Shown one piece after another: positions 50,958 to 60,505 of a stretch of DNA of 64,000 nucleotides; positions within the stretch are counted from its first letter, which is position 1, and each line of letters starts with the position of its first letter. The position numbers were made by a program, and so were the translations under genes. This stretch comes from Ruminococcus sp. UNK.MGS-30 (lineage in GTDB: Bacteria > Bacillota > Clostridia > Oscillospirales > Ruminococcaceae). The notes beneath the pieces are model-generated. The model saw only the letters and a list, made by a program, of their open reading frames with translations. It made no database searches and was not told the DNA's origin. The stretch spans positions 124,001 through 188,000 of the forward strand of contig LBCK01000001.1 in assembly GCA_000980705.1 (NCBI GenBank), read 5' to 3'.

Positions 50958-53900
50958 TTATTCCGTCACAGGCAGAATCTTGATCATGCTTACCAGGAAC
51001 TGGAGCAGTGTCGTTGCGTCGCTTGTGGTCAGTTCGCCGTCTGCATAGACATCGCTGTTGTGGCGCTGGTTTGCGCTCAGTTCCACTGCGCCGGCGATCG
51101 CCTTGTTGATGAGGACAGCGTCCGTGATATCCACTCTGCCGTCCAGGTTCACATCCCCGTAGAGCAGTTCCGTTGCGATCTCGCTTGCGGTGGTCTGGGT
51201 CTCTGTGGGCTTGGACTCTGTTGCACTTTCCGTAGTGCTTTCGCCCGGCTTGGTTTCCGTTGCCGTTGCGGTCGCACTGGACTCTGCCGGTTTTGTCTCT
51301 GTTGCCGTTGCGGTCTCGCTGGATTCTGCCGGCTTGGTCTCCGTTGCAGATGCGGTCACGCTGGACTCTGCCGGCTTTGTCTCTGTTGCAGAAGCAGTCT
51401 CACTGGACTGTGCCGGATTGGTCTCTGTCTTTGTGGCAGTTTCCGTTGTAGCAGTCGTTGCACTGGTGGTTGTCGTTGTGATCGGCGGCTGCGGTGTGTC
51501 GATATCCTGGAAGGCAGCGCCCAGAATGCTGTACAGGCTGCTGTTTTCCTTGACCTGCATAAAGCCGTGGGTATTGATAGAACCGTTGGAGTTGCGCCAT
51601 GCGGTGTCGAAATCCGTTCCCATTTCCGGTGCGGTCACCAGAATGAAGTCATCGTCCGAAATGGCTGCGCCCTTTGTTCCCAGCTTATCGCCGTTGCTGA
51701 TGGCAGTCTTGGCGCCGACCTGGTAATAACCGGAGTTATAGTAGATGGTGTTCTGGATCGTGCCGACCATCTTGTCGTTGGTGATCTTCAGACCGCTTAC
51801 GCCCAGGTTGCCGGTGAGATTCTCCTTGCTGTAGTAGGAGATGAGGTTGGAGAAGTCTGCGCCGTCGTCTGTGCAGCGATAGCAGCTGACATTGGGCTTG
51901 CCGTTAGAGCCGACACCGTTGTTATAGGCGGTGCAGTTGGTCAGACTGTCCAGTTTCGGGTTGTTGTTGTCGGTGAAGCCGCAGTTCAGATTCTCGAACG
52001 CCAGGCAGTTCTTGACCACATGGGCAGAGCCGACACCGGAACCGCCCAGCTTGAAACCATTGCCGTCACATTTGCCGTAGCCCTCGCCGAACTCGGTATA
52101 GCCGTTGCGGAATGCCACGCAGTTCTGGATGGTAACAACGCCGATCGGACCGGTCTCAGACTTTGCGAACAGATCCCAGCCGTCGTCGCTGTTGTTGTAG
52201 GACATACAGCCGTCAAATACGTTGCCCTCGCCGCAGGTCAGCTTTGCTGCGAAGCCGTCCGCATTTTCCATGGTGGCGTTGTCGCAGTTGTTCTTGGAGG
52301 TGCAGTTCAGAATCAAGTTGTTGCTGGGCCAGTCTGCAATGGTAGCTGCACTGGTTTTATACCGGGACAGCTGTAAACCGGTATCCTGGTTGTCGTTGAA
52401 TACCATGCGCTCCAGCCTGTTGTTGCTGCCGGAGAGAAGCATACCGTTATCGGCAGCCTTTGTGATCTCAAAGCCGTAGAAGTGCCAGTAATCGCCGTCC
52501 AGCACGATGCCACGCTTGGATGCGTCTGCGTCACCCTGTCCGGAGAAGTCGAAGGTAACGTCTGCGCCGTTATAGGGCTTGATGGTCTTCATGGCATCTG
52601 CCGTACCGTTGTTCTTGTCGTCAATGAGGATCATCTCCGAGAAGTTATACGTGCCGCCCAGCAGGTAGATGGTGTGACCTGGGGTCAGCTTGGAGATGGC
52701 GTCGGTCACCGATGCCGGATCCTTTTCCGAAGTACCGCTGCCCTTGCCGTCCGGCGAGCAGAAAATGTCGCCTTCCACCGGCACATCCGGTGTGGTGGGT
52801 GTGGTATCTCTGGTGGTCACAGTCGTTGCCGTTGCAGAGGTGTCCTGGGACACGCTGACGGTGGTGGTTGTCGTTGTCACCGTGGTCTGCTTGGTGGTCT
52901 CTGTGGTCACGACCGGGTCGGTGGTGGTGTCCGTAAAGCCGCTGCCGATCGCAACGACAGTGGGCGTATAATTCATCAGCGCATCTTTCAGCGGCTGGTT
53001 GACTGCATAGCTGGCATCGTCCACGGAATTGTTGAACTTCCACTGGAAGTCGCCGCCCTGGACACGACCTGCCTTGGCTGTGACGATCGCCGGCACATCC
53101 TTTGCGTCGTCAGCCTGGTAGCTGTACATGATGCTGGAATCGGTATCGAAGTTGTTATAGCCTGTGCCGCCGGAAACGGTCTTGACGCTGTCCGGAACTT
53201 TTTCCGTCGGGCTGGAGACTTCATAGGCATCGAAAGAGGTGCTGTCCTGGGAATACGGGATATAGCTGGATGCACCCTCGATGTAGTTGCCGCACGCCTT
53301 GATGATGCCGCCGGTCTCGCCGGAGAATGTACCTTCGCCCAGTGCGTCTGTACCCTGTCCGGAACTCATCATGGGGTTCTTGCAGTTGCGGAAGTAGTTG
53401 TTCTCCGCAAAGGCAGATGCACCCATGGTCACGCCGATGCCGTACTTGGCGTTGCCGTCGAAGTAGTTGTTATAGCTGTGGACGGAGCAGGTGCGGATTC
53501 TCGGGTGACGGGAGTCAGAGTGATCGTACCAGTTGTGGTGATAGGTCACATAGTTGGTCTCCTTCTCGGACTTCATGCCCTGGAGGTTGCACTTGCCGTT
53601 GTCCCAGAAATGGTTATAGGAATGTGTGACATAGGTGGAGGTCTTGGTGTCCAGAGCGCCGTCGCCCTTTACCTGGTCTGCATCTGAACCTGCGTGGCCA
53701 TAGAAGAAGTCGCAGTTATGCACCCAGATATGGTCGTTGCCCTGCTGCAGGCCGCAGTCATCGCCCTCGCTGCTGTCGCAGTTCATAAAGCCGATGTTGC
53801 GCACTTCCACGTTGGAGCAGTTCTTCATGACCAGACCAAAGCCGTTGAACACGGTGTCTGTGCCGATGCCCTCGATGGTGATGCCAGCCTTGGCGGTGTC

Positions 53901-54599
53901 GATCATCAGATCACCCTTGGGCATATCTGCCGGGTCCGTGATATTGCCGATAAAGCGCAGGCACAGCGGACGCTTCTCCTTGTTCTTCTTGTATGCCGTG
54001 ATGATGTTCTGCACGCCGGTCACATCTGCCGCACCCTTGCCGGTGGAGTCGATGCTGGCAGTCACAGTGTCCTTGTTGGCATCGGTGACGTATACCACGA
54101 TAGCATCCGCTTTCAGCGTGCCGTCCTCGTTGTATGCGCCGGAAGAAGTACCGTTTACAAAGCCAAAACCGCTTCTGTCATGCGCCTCTACGTTCAACTC
54201 CGAGGTCTCCGCCGCCTTGGAGGCATCTTCCTTGCCGCCGATCACCGGCACGATCTTCATGGTATAGCTGCCGGCTTTCAGACCCACAGCGTCTGCCCGG
54301 AAACGATCCGGATACTGGCGCACCAGCATGGTGTCCAGCTGGGTATAGCTGCCGCCTGCGGACTTGATATAGACGTTATAGCCCGTTGCACCGGAGACAG
54401 CGCCCCATTCTGCATACGCCGCCTCCAGGTCGCCGCTGGCTGTGAGAACTGACACAGACGCACTCGCCGCCGTGATTGCCGGAACATTGTCCGTCACCGT
54501 CCCCAGATCTGCGGCAAACGCCGTCTGCGCACTCGCTGCCGCTGTGGTCGCTGCCATCAGAAATGCCAGCAGCCCTGCCCCAATTTTCTTACTCTTCAT
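50958..54599 (-). CDS. Dockerin-bearing bifunctional pectate lyase (PL1 and PL9)
   Basis: A 1213-residue protein; ATG at 54599 after GGGAGGAA. Signal peptide (1-30), Fn3-like domain (about 45-120), PL1 domain (about 135-500) with DHIWVHNCDFFYGH, DGALDTKTSTYVTHSYN, NLQG, and HHNWYDHSDSRHPRIR. A Thr linker (about 555-615) is followed by PL9 (about 625-1040) with right-handed beta-helix repeats (NNRLERMVFNDNQDTGLQLS, NADGFAAKLTCGEGNVFDGC shown in part). A long acidic ETKPAESS repeat linker and a dockerin end the protein (GDVNLDGRVDITDAVLINKAI; SDVYADGELTTSDATTLLQFL). It would cleave pectin within the cellulosome. Confidence 0.92.
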   Translation of the reverse strand: MKSKKIGAGLLAFLMAATTAAASAQTAFAADLGTVTDNVPAITAASASVSVLTASGDLEAAYAEWGAVSGATGYNVYIKSAGGSYTQLDTMLVRQYPDRFRADAVGLKAGSYTMKIVPVIGGKEDASKAAETSELNVEAHDRSGFGFVNGTSSGAYNEDGTLKADAIVVYVTDANKDTVTASIDSTGKGAADVTGVQNIITAYKKNKEKRPLCLRFIGNITDPADMPKGDLMIDTAKAGITIEGIGTDTVFNGFGLVMKNCSNVEVRNIGFMNCDSSEGDDCGLQQGNDHIWVHNCDFFYGHAGSDADQVKGDGALDTKTSTYVTHSYNHFWDNGKCNLQGMKSEKETNYVTYHHNWYDHSDSRHPRIRTCSVHSYNNYFDGNAKYGIGVTMGASAFAENNYFRNCKNPMMSSGQGTDALGEGTFSGETGGIIKACGNYIEGASSYIPYSQDSTSFDAYEVSSPTEKVPDSVKTVSGGTGYNNFDTDSSIMYSYQADDAKDVPAIVTAKAGRVQGGDFQWKFNNSVDDASYAVNQPLKDALMNYTPTVVAIGSGFTDTTTDPVVTTETTKQTTVTTTTTTVSVSQDTSATATTVTTRDTTPTTPDVPVEGDIFCSPDGKGSGTSEKDPASVTDAISKLTPGHTIYLLGGTYNFSEMILIDDKNNGTADAMKTIKPYNGADVTFDFSGQGDADASKRGIVLDGDYWHFYGFEITKAADNGMLLSGSNNRLERMVFNDNQDTGLQLSRYKTSAATIADWPSNNLILNCTSKNNCDNATMENADGFAAKLTCGEGNVFDGCMSYNNSDDGWDLFAKSETGPIGVVTIQNCVAFRNGYTEFGEGYGKCDGNGFKLGGSGVGSAHVVKNCLAFENLNCGFTDNNNPKLDSLTNCTAYNNGVGSNGKPNVSCYRCTDDGADFSNLISYYSKENLTGNLGVSGLKITNDKMVGTIQNTIYYNSGYYQVGAKTAISNGDKLGTKGAAISDDDFILVTAPEMGTDFDTAWRNSNGSINTHGFMQVKENSSLYSILGAAFQDIDTPQPPITTTTTSATTATTETATKTETNPAQSSETASATETKPAESSVTASATETKPAESSETATATETKPAESSATATATETKPGESTTESATESKPTETQTTASEIATELLYGDVNLDGRVDITDAVLINKAIAGAVELSANQRHNSDVYADGELTTSDATTLLQFLVSMIKILPVTE

Positions 54600-54787
54600 G
54601 ATAATGATTCCTCCCGTTTTCCGGCATAGACAAACGCCGCACGGACACATTGGCTTTTCCAATATTCCCCATGTGCCGAAACGATACAATACGCTTTTGT
54701 ACCGCTTTTCTTTTTCCGGTGTTCACGCTGCGCTGCACCGCACAGAAAGTGCGGAACAGCCGGTGTCCAAGCTCAGATTTCGCCCCT

Positions 54788-54816
54788 ATTTTACACCTTT
54801 TTCCGGTCTATGTCAA
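54788..54816 (-). promoter_or_regulatory. Promoter of the pectate lyase gene
   Basis: Minus-strand TTGACA (54816-54811), 17 bases, TAAAAT (54793-54788). The untranslated leader is about 180 bases. Confidence 0.75.
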
Positions 54817-55024
54817 TGTACTTTTTCACCAAATTTCCCAAGAATTTTTCTGTGCATAACGCACAATACATTTTATCGTTTTGTTTATTTTAATCAGCTT
54901 TTTTCACGGAATATATGGCTGTTTTTCTGCATACATTACTACAACAATCCGTGCAAATTCCCACTTCGATTTGGAAACAAATCGGTAAAAGGTGTTTACA
55001 ATTTATATTTCATGTCGAAAAGTG

Positions 55025-55053
55025 TTGACAAACCCAAATACAGTGGGTATAAT
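55025..55053 (+). promoter_or_regulatory. Promoter of the L,D-transpeptidase gene
   Basis: TTGACA (55025-55030), 17 bases, TATAAT (55048-55053): full consensus. Confidence 0.85.
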
Positions 55054-55075
55054 AAATAAGGTATGAAAATATGCC

Positions 55076-55280
55076 GGCGGCAAGATCGTGCTTTGGCGCT
55101 TGATGCGCTGCAAAGCTGCCGCCTTTCTGAATTGCAACACATTTTATTTTTCCAATAAAAGAGGTTCTGCTGTTTTCGAATTTGCCGGTATCAAGAGACG
55201 TTCATCAACGCTGCATGGAACGAGAGGCGTCCGGCAAAGTTCGGGGATCGCTGCTCTTCGGGGGCAGCCCTCGTAAAATG
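55076..55280 (+). promoter_or_regulatory. Long structured 5' leader of the L,D-transpeptidase gene
   Basis: About 240 bases separate the promoter and the GTG start. GGCGGCA (55076) pairs with TGCCGCC (55116) around an inner GCTTTG/CAAAGC stem; TTTGCCGG (55179) pairs with CCGGCAAA (55231); a GCTGC/GCAGC hairpin follows at about 55250-55270. I do not recognise a known riboswitch. Confidence 0.5.
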
Positions 55281-55299
55281 GAAGAAAGGACAGATAACA

Positions 55300-57138
55300 G
55301 TGAACAACAGAGACCAGAATTCCCACGGCGGCACCGGAAACGACCCCAGGCATCTCACCAAGGACGAGATGCGGGAAAAGATCAAGGCATCCCTGGCGGC
55401 AAAAGAGGCATCCGAGTTTCATCCCGAAACGCCGAAAAGCACTTCCCAGCGCTTTTCCGGACAGGCGTACCGCAGCGCATCCGGCAATTCCGCCGCAGAG
55501 CGCAGCCGCTCCGAAAAAGCCCGGCAGATCCGGGATGCCGTTTCTTCCTCACACCGCAGCGAACCCCAGACGCCACCCAGCCGCTCCGGACAGCCCCGGA
55601 ACAACGAATCCCGTGAAATTCCCCAGCGGCGGCAGCAGCCCCGGCAGAGCAATGTGGCTGTGGCAGAGCGCCCCCGCCCTGTTCCGCCCCGGCACTATGA
55701 AGAAGTCCGGGAAGAGCGTCACGGCGGCCGTATCGCCGTCATTGCCGGCATCGCAGTGCTGGCAGTCCTGCTGCTGAGCTACATTGCCGGGCTGGCGATC
55801 TATCACGGAAAGTTCCTGCCGAAAACCTATGTGAACGGCGTGGACATCGGCGGCATGAACGTTGAAGATGCCCAGAATGCTGTCCTCAGCACAGCCCAGG
55901 ACATGGGGCTGACCTTCATCCCGAAGAGCGGCGACCCCATCACCTTCAAGGGTTCTTCCTTTGGCTGCACCGTCACCCTGCCGGACAACGCCCTGGCAGC
56001 GCCGGCGGACGAAAGCCACGCCGCATGGTTCAAAAAGCTATTCTCCAAGACGGAGTACACCGTAAAAGTCCAGGACTCCTATTCCGAGGACGCACTGGTC
56101 AGCCTGATTGCTGCCTACGACTGGGGCAATGTGCCGCCTACGGACGCAAAGGTTGTCCAGAACGAGGACGGCTCTTTCACCATCCAGCCGGAAGATGACG
56201 GCAACATGGTGGACACCCAGAAATTGTCCGACTACACGATTGCGCAGATGCGTGAGGGCAACAACACCATCAACATGGCGGAAAGCGACTGCTACAAAAA
56301 GGCAGCCGTCACCGCAGAGAGTCTGAAACCCACTCTGGAGCTGTACAACAAGATCGGCGCCGTGGAAATTACCTATGACATGACAGACCGGGAAGAGATC
56401 TTCGATCCGGTCGGCACGGAAAAGCTGGATCACGCCACCATCATGGACTGGATCACCACGGACGGCGACGACATCACCGTAGACACGGACAAGGCGACTG
56501 CCTGGGTACAGGAAAATATCGCCGACAAGTACGATACCCTGGTGACCGGCTACAACTTCAAGTTCAAGGCGACCGAGGACGGCGAAATTACCCTGCCCAT
56601 CGGCGTGGACGGCATCTACGGCTGGAAAACCAACGTGACTGCCACGGTGGAAAAGCTGGTGGATTACATCAAGGCAGGCGATGCGGTCACCATCGAACCG
56701 GTCTATAAGGTAGAAGGATTCCGCATGAACTCCAACGCCGGCGTGAAATACACCGGAAACACCTACATTGAAGTAGACATCTGCCACCAGCATCTGTGGC
56801 ATTATGTGAACGGCGAACTCTTCCTGGAGTCCGACGTGGTAACCGGTAAGGAATCCGATCCGGAACGTGCCACACCGCCGGGCGCATACAAGGTATGGTC
56901 CAGAGAATCGCCCCGAAAGCTGGGTACCTACGCTGTACAGGGCTATGAGACCTGGGTCAACTACTGGATGCCTGTCACCTATACCGGCATTGGTCTGCAC
57001 GACCTGAACCGCAGCGCATACGGCGGTGACATCTACATCAACAACGGCTCCCACGGCTGCATCAACCTGCCGCTGGACGTTGCCAAAAAGATCTACGACG
57101 AAGTAACCATCAACACACCGGTGATGATTATTCCGTAA
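55300..57138 (+). CDS. L,D-transpeptidase (YkuD) with PG-binding domains
   Basis: A 612-residue protein starting at GTG, with GAAAGGA upstream. A basic, disordered cytoplasmic part (1-140) is followed by one membrane helix (about 145-168), two PG_binding_4-like regions (about 175-420) and the YkuD domain (about 485-612), ending SHGCINLP with the catalytic Cys and His and the conserved HDLN. It makes 3-3 crosslinks in peptidoglycan or attaches proteins to it. A strong promoter and a long structured leader precede it. Confidence 0.92.
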   Translation: MNNRDQNSHGGTGNDPRHLTKDEMREKIKASLAAKEASEFHPETPKSTSQRFSGQAYRSASGNSAAERSRSEKARQIRDAVSSSHRSEPQTPPSRSGQPRNNESREIPQRRQQPRQSNVAVAERPRPVPPRHYEEVREERHGGRIAVIAGIAVLAVLLLSYIAGLAIYHGKFLPKTYVNGVDIGGMNVEDAQNAVLSTAQDMGLTFIPKSGDPITFKGSSFGCTVTLPDNALAAPADESHAAWFKKLFSKTEYTVKVQDSYSEDALVSLIAAYDWGNVPPTDAKVVQNEDGSFTIQPEDDGNMVDTQKLSDYTIAQMREGNNTINMAESDCYKKAAVTAESLKPTLELYNKIGAVEITYDMTDREEIFDPVGTEKLDHATIMDWITTDGDDITVDTDKATAWVQENIADKYDTLVTGYNFKFKATEDGEITLPIGVDGIYGWKTNVTATVEKLVDYIKAGDAVTIEPVYKVEGFRMNSNAGVKYTGNTYIEVDICHQHLWHYVNGELFLESDVVTGKESDPERATPPGAYKVWSRESPRKLGTYAVQGYETWVNYWMPVTYTGIGLHDLNRSAYGGDIYINNGSHGCINLPLDVAKKIYDEVTINTPVMIIP

Positions 57139-57154
57139 AAATTCCATAACGCAC

Positions 57155-57193
57155 AAAAGGCATACCGTCTCGCTCGGAAACGGTATGCCTTTT
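57155..57193. terminator. Bidirectional terminator
   Basis: AAAAGGCATACCGT pairs with ACGGTATGCCTTTT. Confidence 0.9.
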
Positions 57194-57220
57194 CTTTTGT
57201 CTCAACGTACTGCGTACCTG

Positions 57221-57757
57221 TTACGCCCGGCGTGCTGCCGGCATAGCGCTGGTGAAAGCGTCCTGATCCTCGTTGACCTCGCCGCCCGGATACTGGAACC
57301 GGATCAGACGGTCGCCCTGGAACGTCAGCTGTCCCTGCTGGTGGAACGGTGTCTCGATGTACGCCTTCTTGCTGGTCACGATGTGCAGGACATCACCCTT
57401 TCTCGTCTTGAAGATCAGCTCGTAGTACTCGTTATACAACTTCATCGTGCCGCTGGGATCCATGGTGCGGCGGCGTTCGTCCACCTTCTGCACCAGCACA
57501 GCGATCACAGTGCGTGGCGGATTCTTTCCACGATTTGGTTTACGCATAGGTCTCTCTCCTGTGATATAATATTCCCGGTTGAATTCCAGCGGCTGCCGCC
57601 GGTCTGCGGCATTGGGATTCTGCACCAGGAGCTTGCTGAGTTTCTGCCGGAACGGACTCTGCCGGGAACCCAGCATCACCACCAGCAGCAGCACAATGGC
57701 AACTGCGACCATGATAATCAGAAAATTGTCGATCGCATTTCCAAATCTTCCTGTCAT
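57221..57757 (-). CDS. DUF2500-like membrane protein
   Basis: A 178-residue protein; ATG at 57757 after AAAGGA. One membrane helix (about 12-33), then a basic stretch and a beta domain with TVIAVLVQKVDERRR, YYELIFKTRKGDVLHIVTSKKAY and LTFQGDRLIRFQ, similar to DUF2500. Third gene of a galK-galE unit; a link with galactose metabolism is not evident. Confidence 0.65.
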   Translation of the reverse strand: MTGRFGNAIDNFLIIMVAVAIVLLLVVMLGSRQSPFRQKLSKLLVQNPNAADRRQPLEFNREYYITGERPMRKPNRGKNPPRTVIAVLVQKVDERRRTMDPSGTMKLYNEYYELIFKTRKGDVLHIVTSKKAYIETPFHQQGQLTFQGDRLIRFQYPGGEVNEDQDAFTSAMPAARRA

Positions 57758-57808
57758 ATGTATTCCTTTCTGTGGGAACCTGTTTCCGCAGATTCCCGAC
57801 ACAAGCGA

Positions 57809-58819
57809 TTATAAGCCGTTTGGATTTTGCAGCGTAAAGCGCCAGCTGTCACTGCACATCTGCTGCAGGTCTGCCGATGCCTCCCAGCCCAGCAGTTCCT
57901 TCGCCTTGGAGACATCCGCATAAGAAACGGCAACGTCTCCGGCACGGCGGTCGGTGATCTCCACGGGAATCTTTCTGCCGCAGGCTTTCTCATAGGCGTG
58001 TATCACTTCCAACACGCTGCTGCCGTGACCTGTCCCCAGGTTCACCGCCTCAAATCCGTGATGGTTTGCACCGTATGCCAGCGCAGCCACGTGACCCACT
58101 GCCAGATCCATAACGTGGATGTAATCCCGGACACCTGTGCCGTCCGGGGTGTCGTAATCGTCGCCGTAGACCTGGACATGATCCAGCTTGCCGGATGCCA
58201 CCTGTGCCACATACGGCACCAGGTTGTTGGGGATGCCGTTGGGGTTCTCGCCCAGCAGACCGCTCATGTGTGCGCCGATGGGGTTGAAATACCGCAGCGC
58301 CACCGCCGTGAAGTTGGGGTCAGCCGCACAGACATCCCGCAGGATCTGTTCGATCATCACCTTGGTATAGCCATAGGGATTGGTCGCAGAGGTGGGCATC
58401 TCCTCCCGGTACGGCACCGGGTTCTGGCTGCCGTAGACCGTGGCGCTGGAGGAAAAGATCATGGTGCGGCAGCCGTACTTCCGCATCACACGCAGCAGCG
58501 TCAGTGTGCCGCTCACGTTGTTCTCGTAGTATTCCAGCGGCTTTTCCACCGATTCGCCCACTGCCTTCATTCCGGCGAAGTGTATCACGGCGTCGATCTT
58601 GTTGTCCTCAAAGATCTGTTCCAGGTCTGCCTCGTCCCGCATATCCGTCCGGTAAAACCGCACGTGTTTTCCGGTAATCATCTCGATGCGAGCGATTGTC
58701 TCGACCTTTGAATTGCTCAGATTGTCCATGACCACCACCGGATAGCCGGCGTTGGTCAGTGCCACACAGGTATGGCTGCCGATAAAGCCCGTACCGCCTG
58801 TGACCAGAATTTTTCCCAT
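57809..58819 (-). CDS. galE: UDP-glucose 4-epimerase
   Basis: A 336-residue short-chain dehydrogenase-like enzyme: VTGGTGFIGSHTCVAL (NAD site), FSSSATVYG, catalytic YGYTK, YFNPIGAHMSG, DYIHVMDLAVGHV and the final ADLQQMCSDSWRF. It interconverts UDP-glucose and UDP-galactose. It follows galK with 44 bases between them. Confidence 0.96.
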   Translation of the reverse strand: MGKILVTGGTGFIGSHTCVALTNAGYPVVVMDNLSNSKVETIARIEMITGKHVRFYRTDMRDEADLEQIFEDNKIDAVIHFAGMKAVGESVEKPLEYYENNVSGTLTLLRVMRKYGCRTMIFSSSATVYGSQNPVPYREEMPTSATNPYGYTKVMIEQILRDVCAADPNFTAVALRYFNPIGAHMSGLLGENPNGIPNNLVPYVAQVASGKLDHVQVYGDDYDTPDGTGVRDYIHVMDLAVGHVAALAYGANHHGFEAVNLGTGHGSSVLEVIHAYEKACGRKIPVEITDRRAGDVAVSYADVSKAKELLGWEASADLQQMCSDSWRFTLQNPNGL

Positions 58820-58863
58820 GTTTTCTTACGCTTCCTTTCGAATTCTGTCAAATTCTATCTTCG

Positions 58864-60159
58864 TCAGATCAAAATTGTCATGCCGCCGATGGGGCGAATC
58901 TGCAGCACGTGGCAGCAGCCCTCGCCCAGCACAGCCTCCATGCCGTCCCGGAACTGGGTCAGCAGCACAGACGGTACAAATGCCTGCACTGTTCCGCCGA
59001 AACCGCCGCCGTGTACCCGGATGGCGCCACGTCCGCCCAGCACTGCCGAGCCAACTGCAATGGCGATGGAGACCGGCTGTTCCGCAGGCACAGAGGATGG
59101 GTAAACATTTTGCAGCAGGCAGTAGGAGGATTCGCCGGAGTTCTGCACCAGGTGCAGGAACGCCTCGAAGTCCCCACGCTCCAGGGCATCCGATTCGCCC
59201 TGGGCTCTGCCGTCCTCCCGGTAGAAGTGCATGGCACGCAGCACCGCACGGTCGCCGCACGCCTTTCGCAGTTCGGGAATCGAGCGCAGCACTTGTTCCG
59301 ACTTCACCTCAGAAAGCACATCTTTGCCGAAATACTTCGCCACAGCGCCCATTTCCCTGGGGATCGCCGCATATTCCTCTGTGAGGTCTGCGTGATTCCC
59401 GCCGGTGTCCACGATGCACAGCGCATAACCGGTGGAAGAAAAGTCGAACTTCACCGGATGCACCACCGGCTTTACCGGATTCGCAAAGTCGATGGCAACT
59501 GCGCCGCCCACAGACGACGCCATCTGATCCATCAGACCGCAGGGCTTATGGAAATAGACGTTTTCCGCATACTGTCCCATTTGCGCCAGCTCCACCGGAG
59601 TGAACCGGTTGTCGGCGTACAGGGCGTTGCAGATATTCCCCAGCAGCACCTCAAATGCCGCAGAAGAGGACAGCCCCGAACCCGGCATGACCTGGGATGT
59701 GGTATACGCATCAAAGCCGGTATCCAACGGACATCCGTACTGCTGGAACCAGGCAGCTGCACCACGGATAAGCTCGGCTGCGGTGGGTTTCTGGTCTGTC
59801 ACCGGCTCCAGCTCATCCAGAGAGATCACATCTGCCGGAAAGCCCTCGGACTTCACGCAGATAGTCCGGTCGGTGCGGCGTGCCACAACGGCGATCACAT
59901 CCAGGTTGATGCTTGCCGCCAGCACATGACCACGCTGGTGGTCAGTGTGGTTACCGCCCAGTTCTGTCCGTCCCGGCGCAGAAAAAACGGCGATCTCCCG
60001 GTCGCTGCCGAAATGCTGTGTAAATGTATCAATGGCACGCAGCAGACGTGTCCGATATGCTTCTGCCAGATCTGTGCCGCCGCTCAGCAGCACTGCGGTT
60101 TCTGTAAACGCCTCAGAGCTGAGCAGCCGGCGTGCTTCGTCAATCGCTTTCAATGTCAT
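58864..60159 (-). CDS. galK: Galactokinase
   Basis: A 431-residue protein; ATG at 60159 after GAAAGGGG. GHMP motifs: PGRTELGGNHTDHQ (galactose recognition), MPGSGLSSSAAFEVLLG (ATP site), DTGGNHADLTEEYAAI, and GGFGGTVQAFVP. The N-terminus is about 40 residues longer than in typical galactokinases. It phosphorylates galactose. With galE it forms a partial Leloir operon; galT is not in the window. Confidence 0.93.
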   Translation of the reverse strand: MTLKAIDEARRLLSSEAFTETAVLLSGGTDLAEAYRTRLLRAIDTFTQHFGSDREIAVFSAPGRTELGGNHTDHQRGHVLAASINLDVIAVVARRTDRTICVKSEGFPADVISLDELEPVTDQKPTAAELIRGAAAWFQQYGCPLDTGFDAYTTSQVMPGSGLSSSAAFEVLLGNICNALYADNRFTPVELAQMGQYAENVYFHKPCGLMDQMASSVGGAVAIDFANPVKPVVHPVKFDFSSTGYALCIVDTGGNHADLTEEYAAIPREMGAVAKYFGKDVLSEVKSEQVLRSIPELRKACGDRAVLRAMHFYREDGRAQGESDALERGDFEAFLHLVQNSGESSYCLLQNVYPSSVPAEQPVSIAIAVGSAVLGGRGAIRVHGGGFGGTVQAFVPSVLLTQFRDGMEAVLGEGCCHVLQIRPIGGMTILI

Positions 60160-60412
60160 GCCCCTTTCTACGGCAGTCCGGCGCTGCATTTCTGCACCGT
60201 CCCGAACTGCTGTTCCCGGAGCCTGTTCTGTCCTCCCGGAAAATCCGCCGGATGCAGAACACGCTCATACAATACTCCACTATTCAGTATAGCCGATTTT
60301 CCTCAAATTTGCAAGCTTTGTTTGCGATTTTTTACACAACAAAACAGAATTTGAAAAAAGGAAAGTATCACCGCCGAAAAACAAAACAGATACAACCCTC
60401 CGCTTGAAAACA

Positions 60413-60448
60413 AAAACCCGACACGGGATTGCTCCCGCATCGGGTTTT
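60413..60448. terminator. Terminator, probably bidirectional
   Basis: AAAACCCGA and TCGGGTTTT flank an inner CGGGA/TCCCG stem. It ends the scaffoldin-like gene to its right. Confidence 0.88.
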
Positions 60449-60505
60449 CTTATGATGTCATATCCAGGCTGTCAAAAACGTTTTCACGTTCTGTTTCGGT
60501 TTGGC

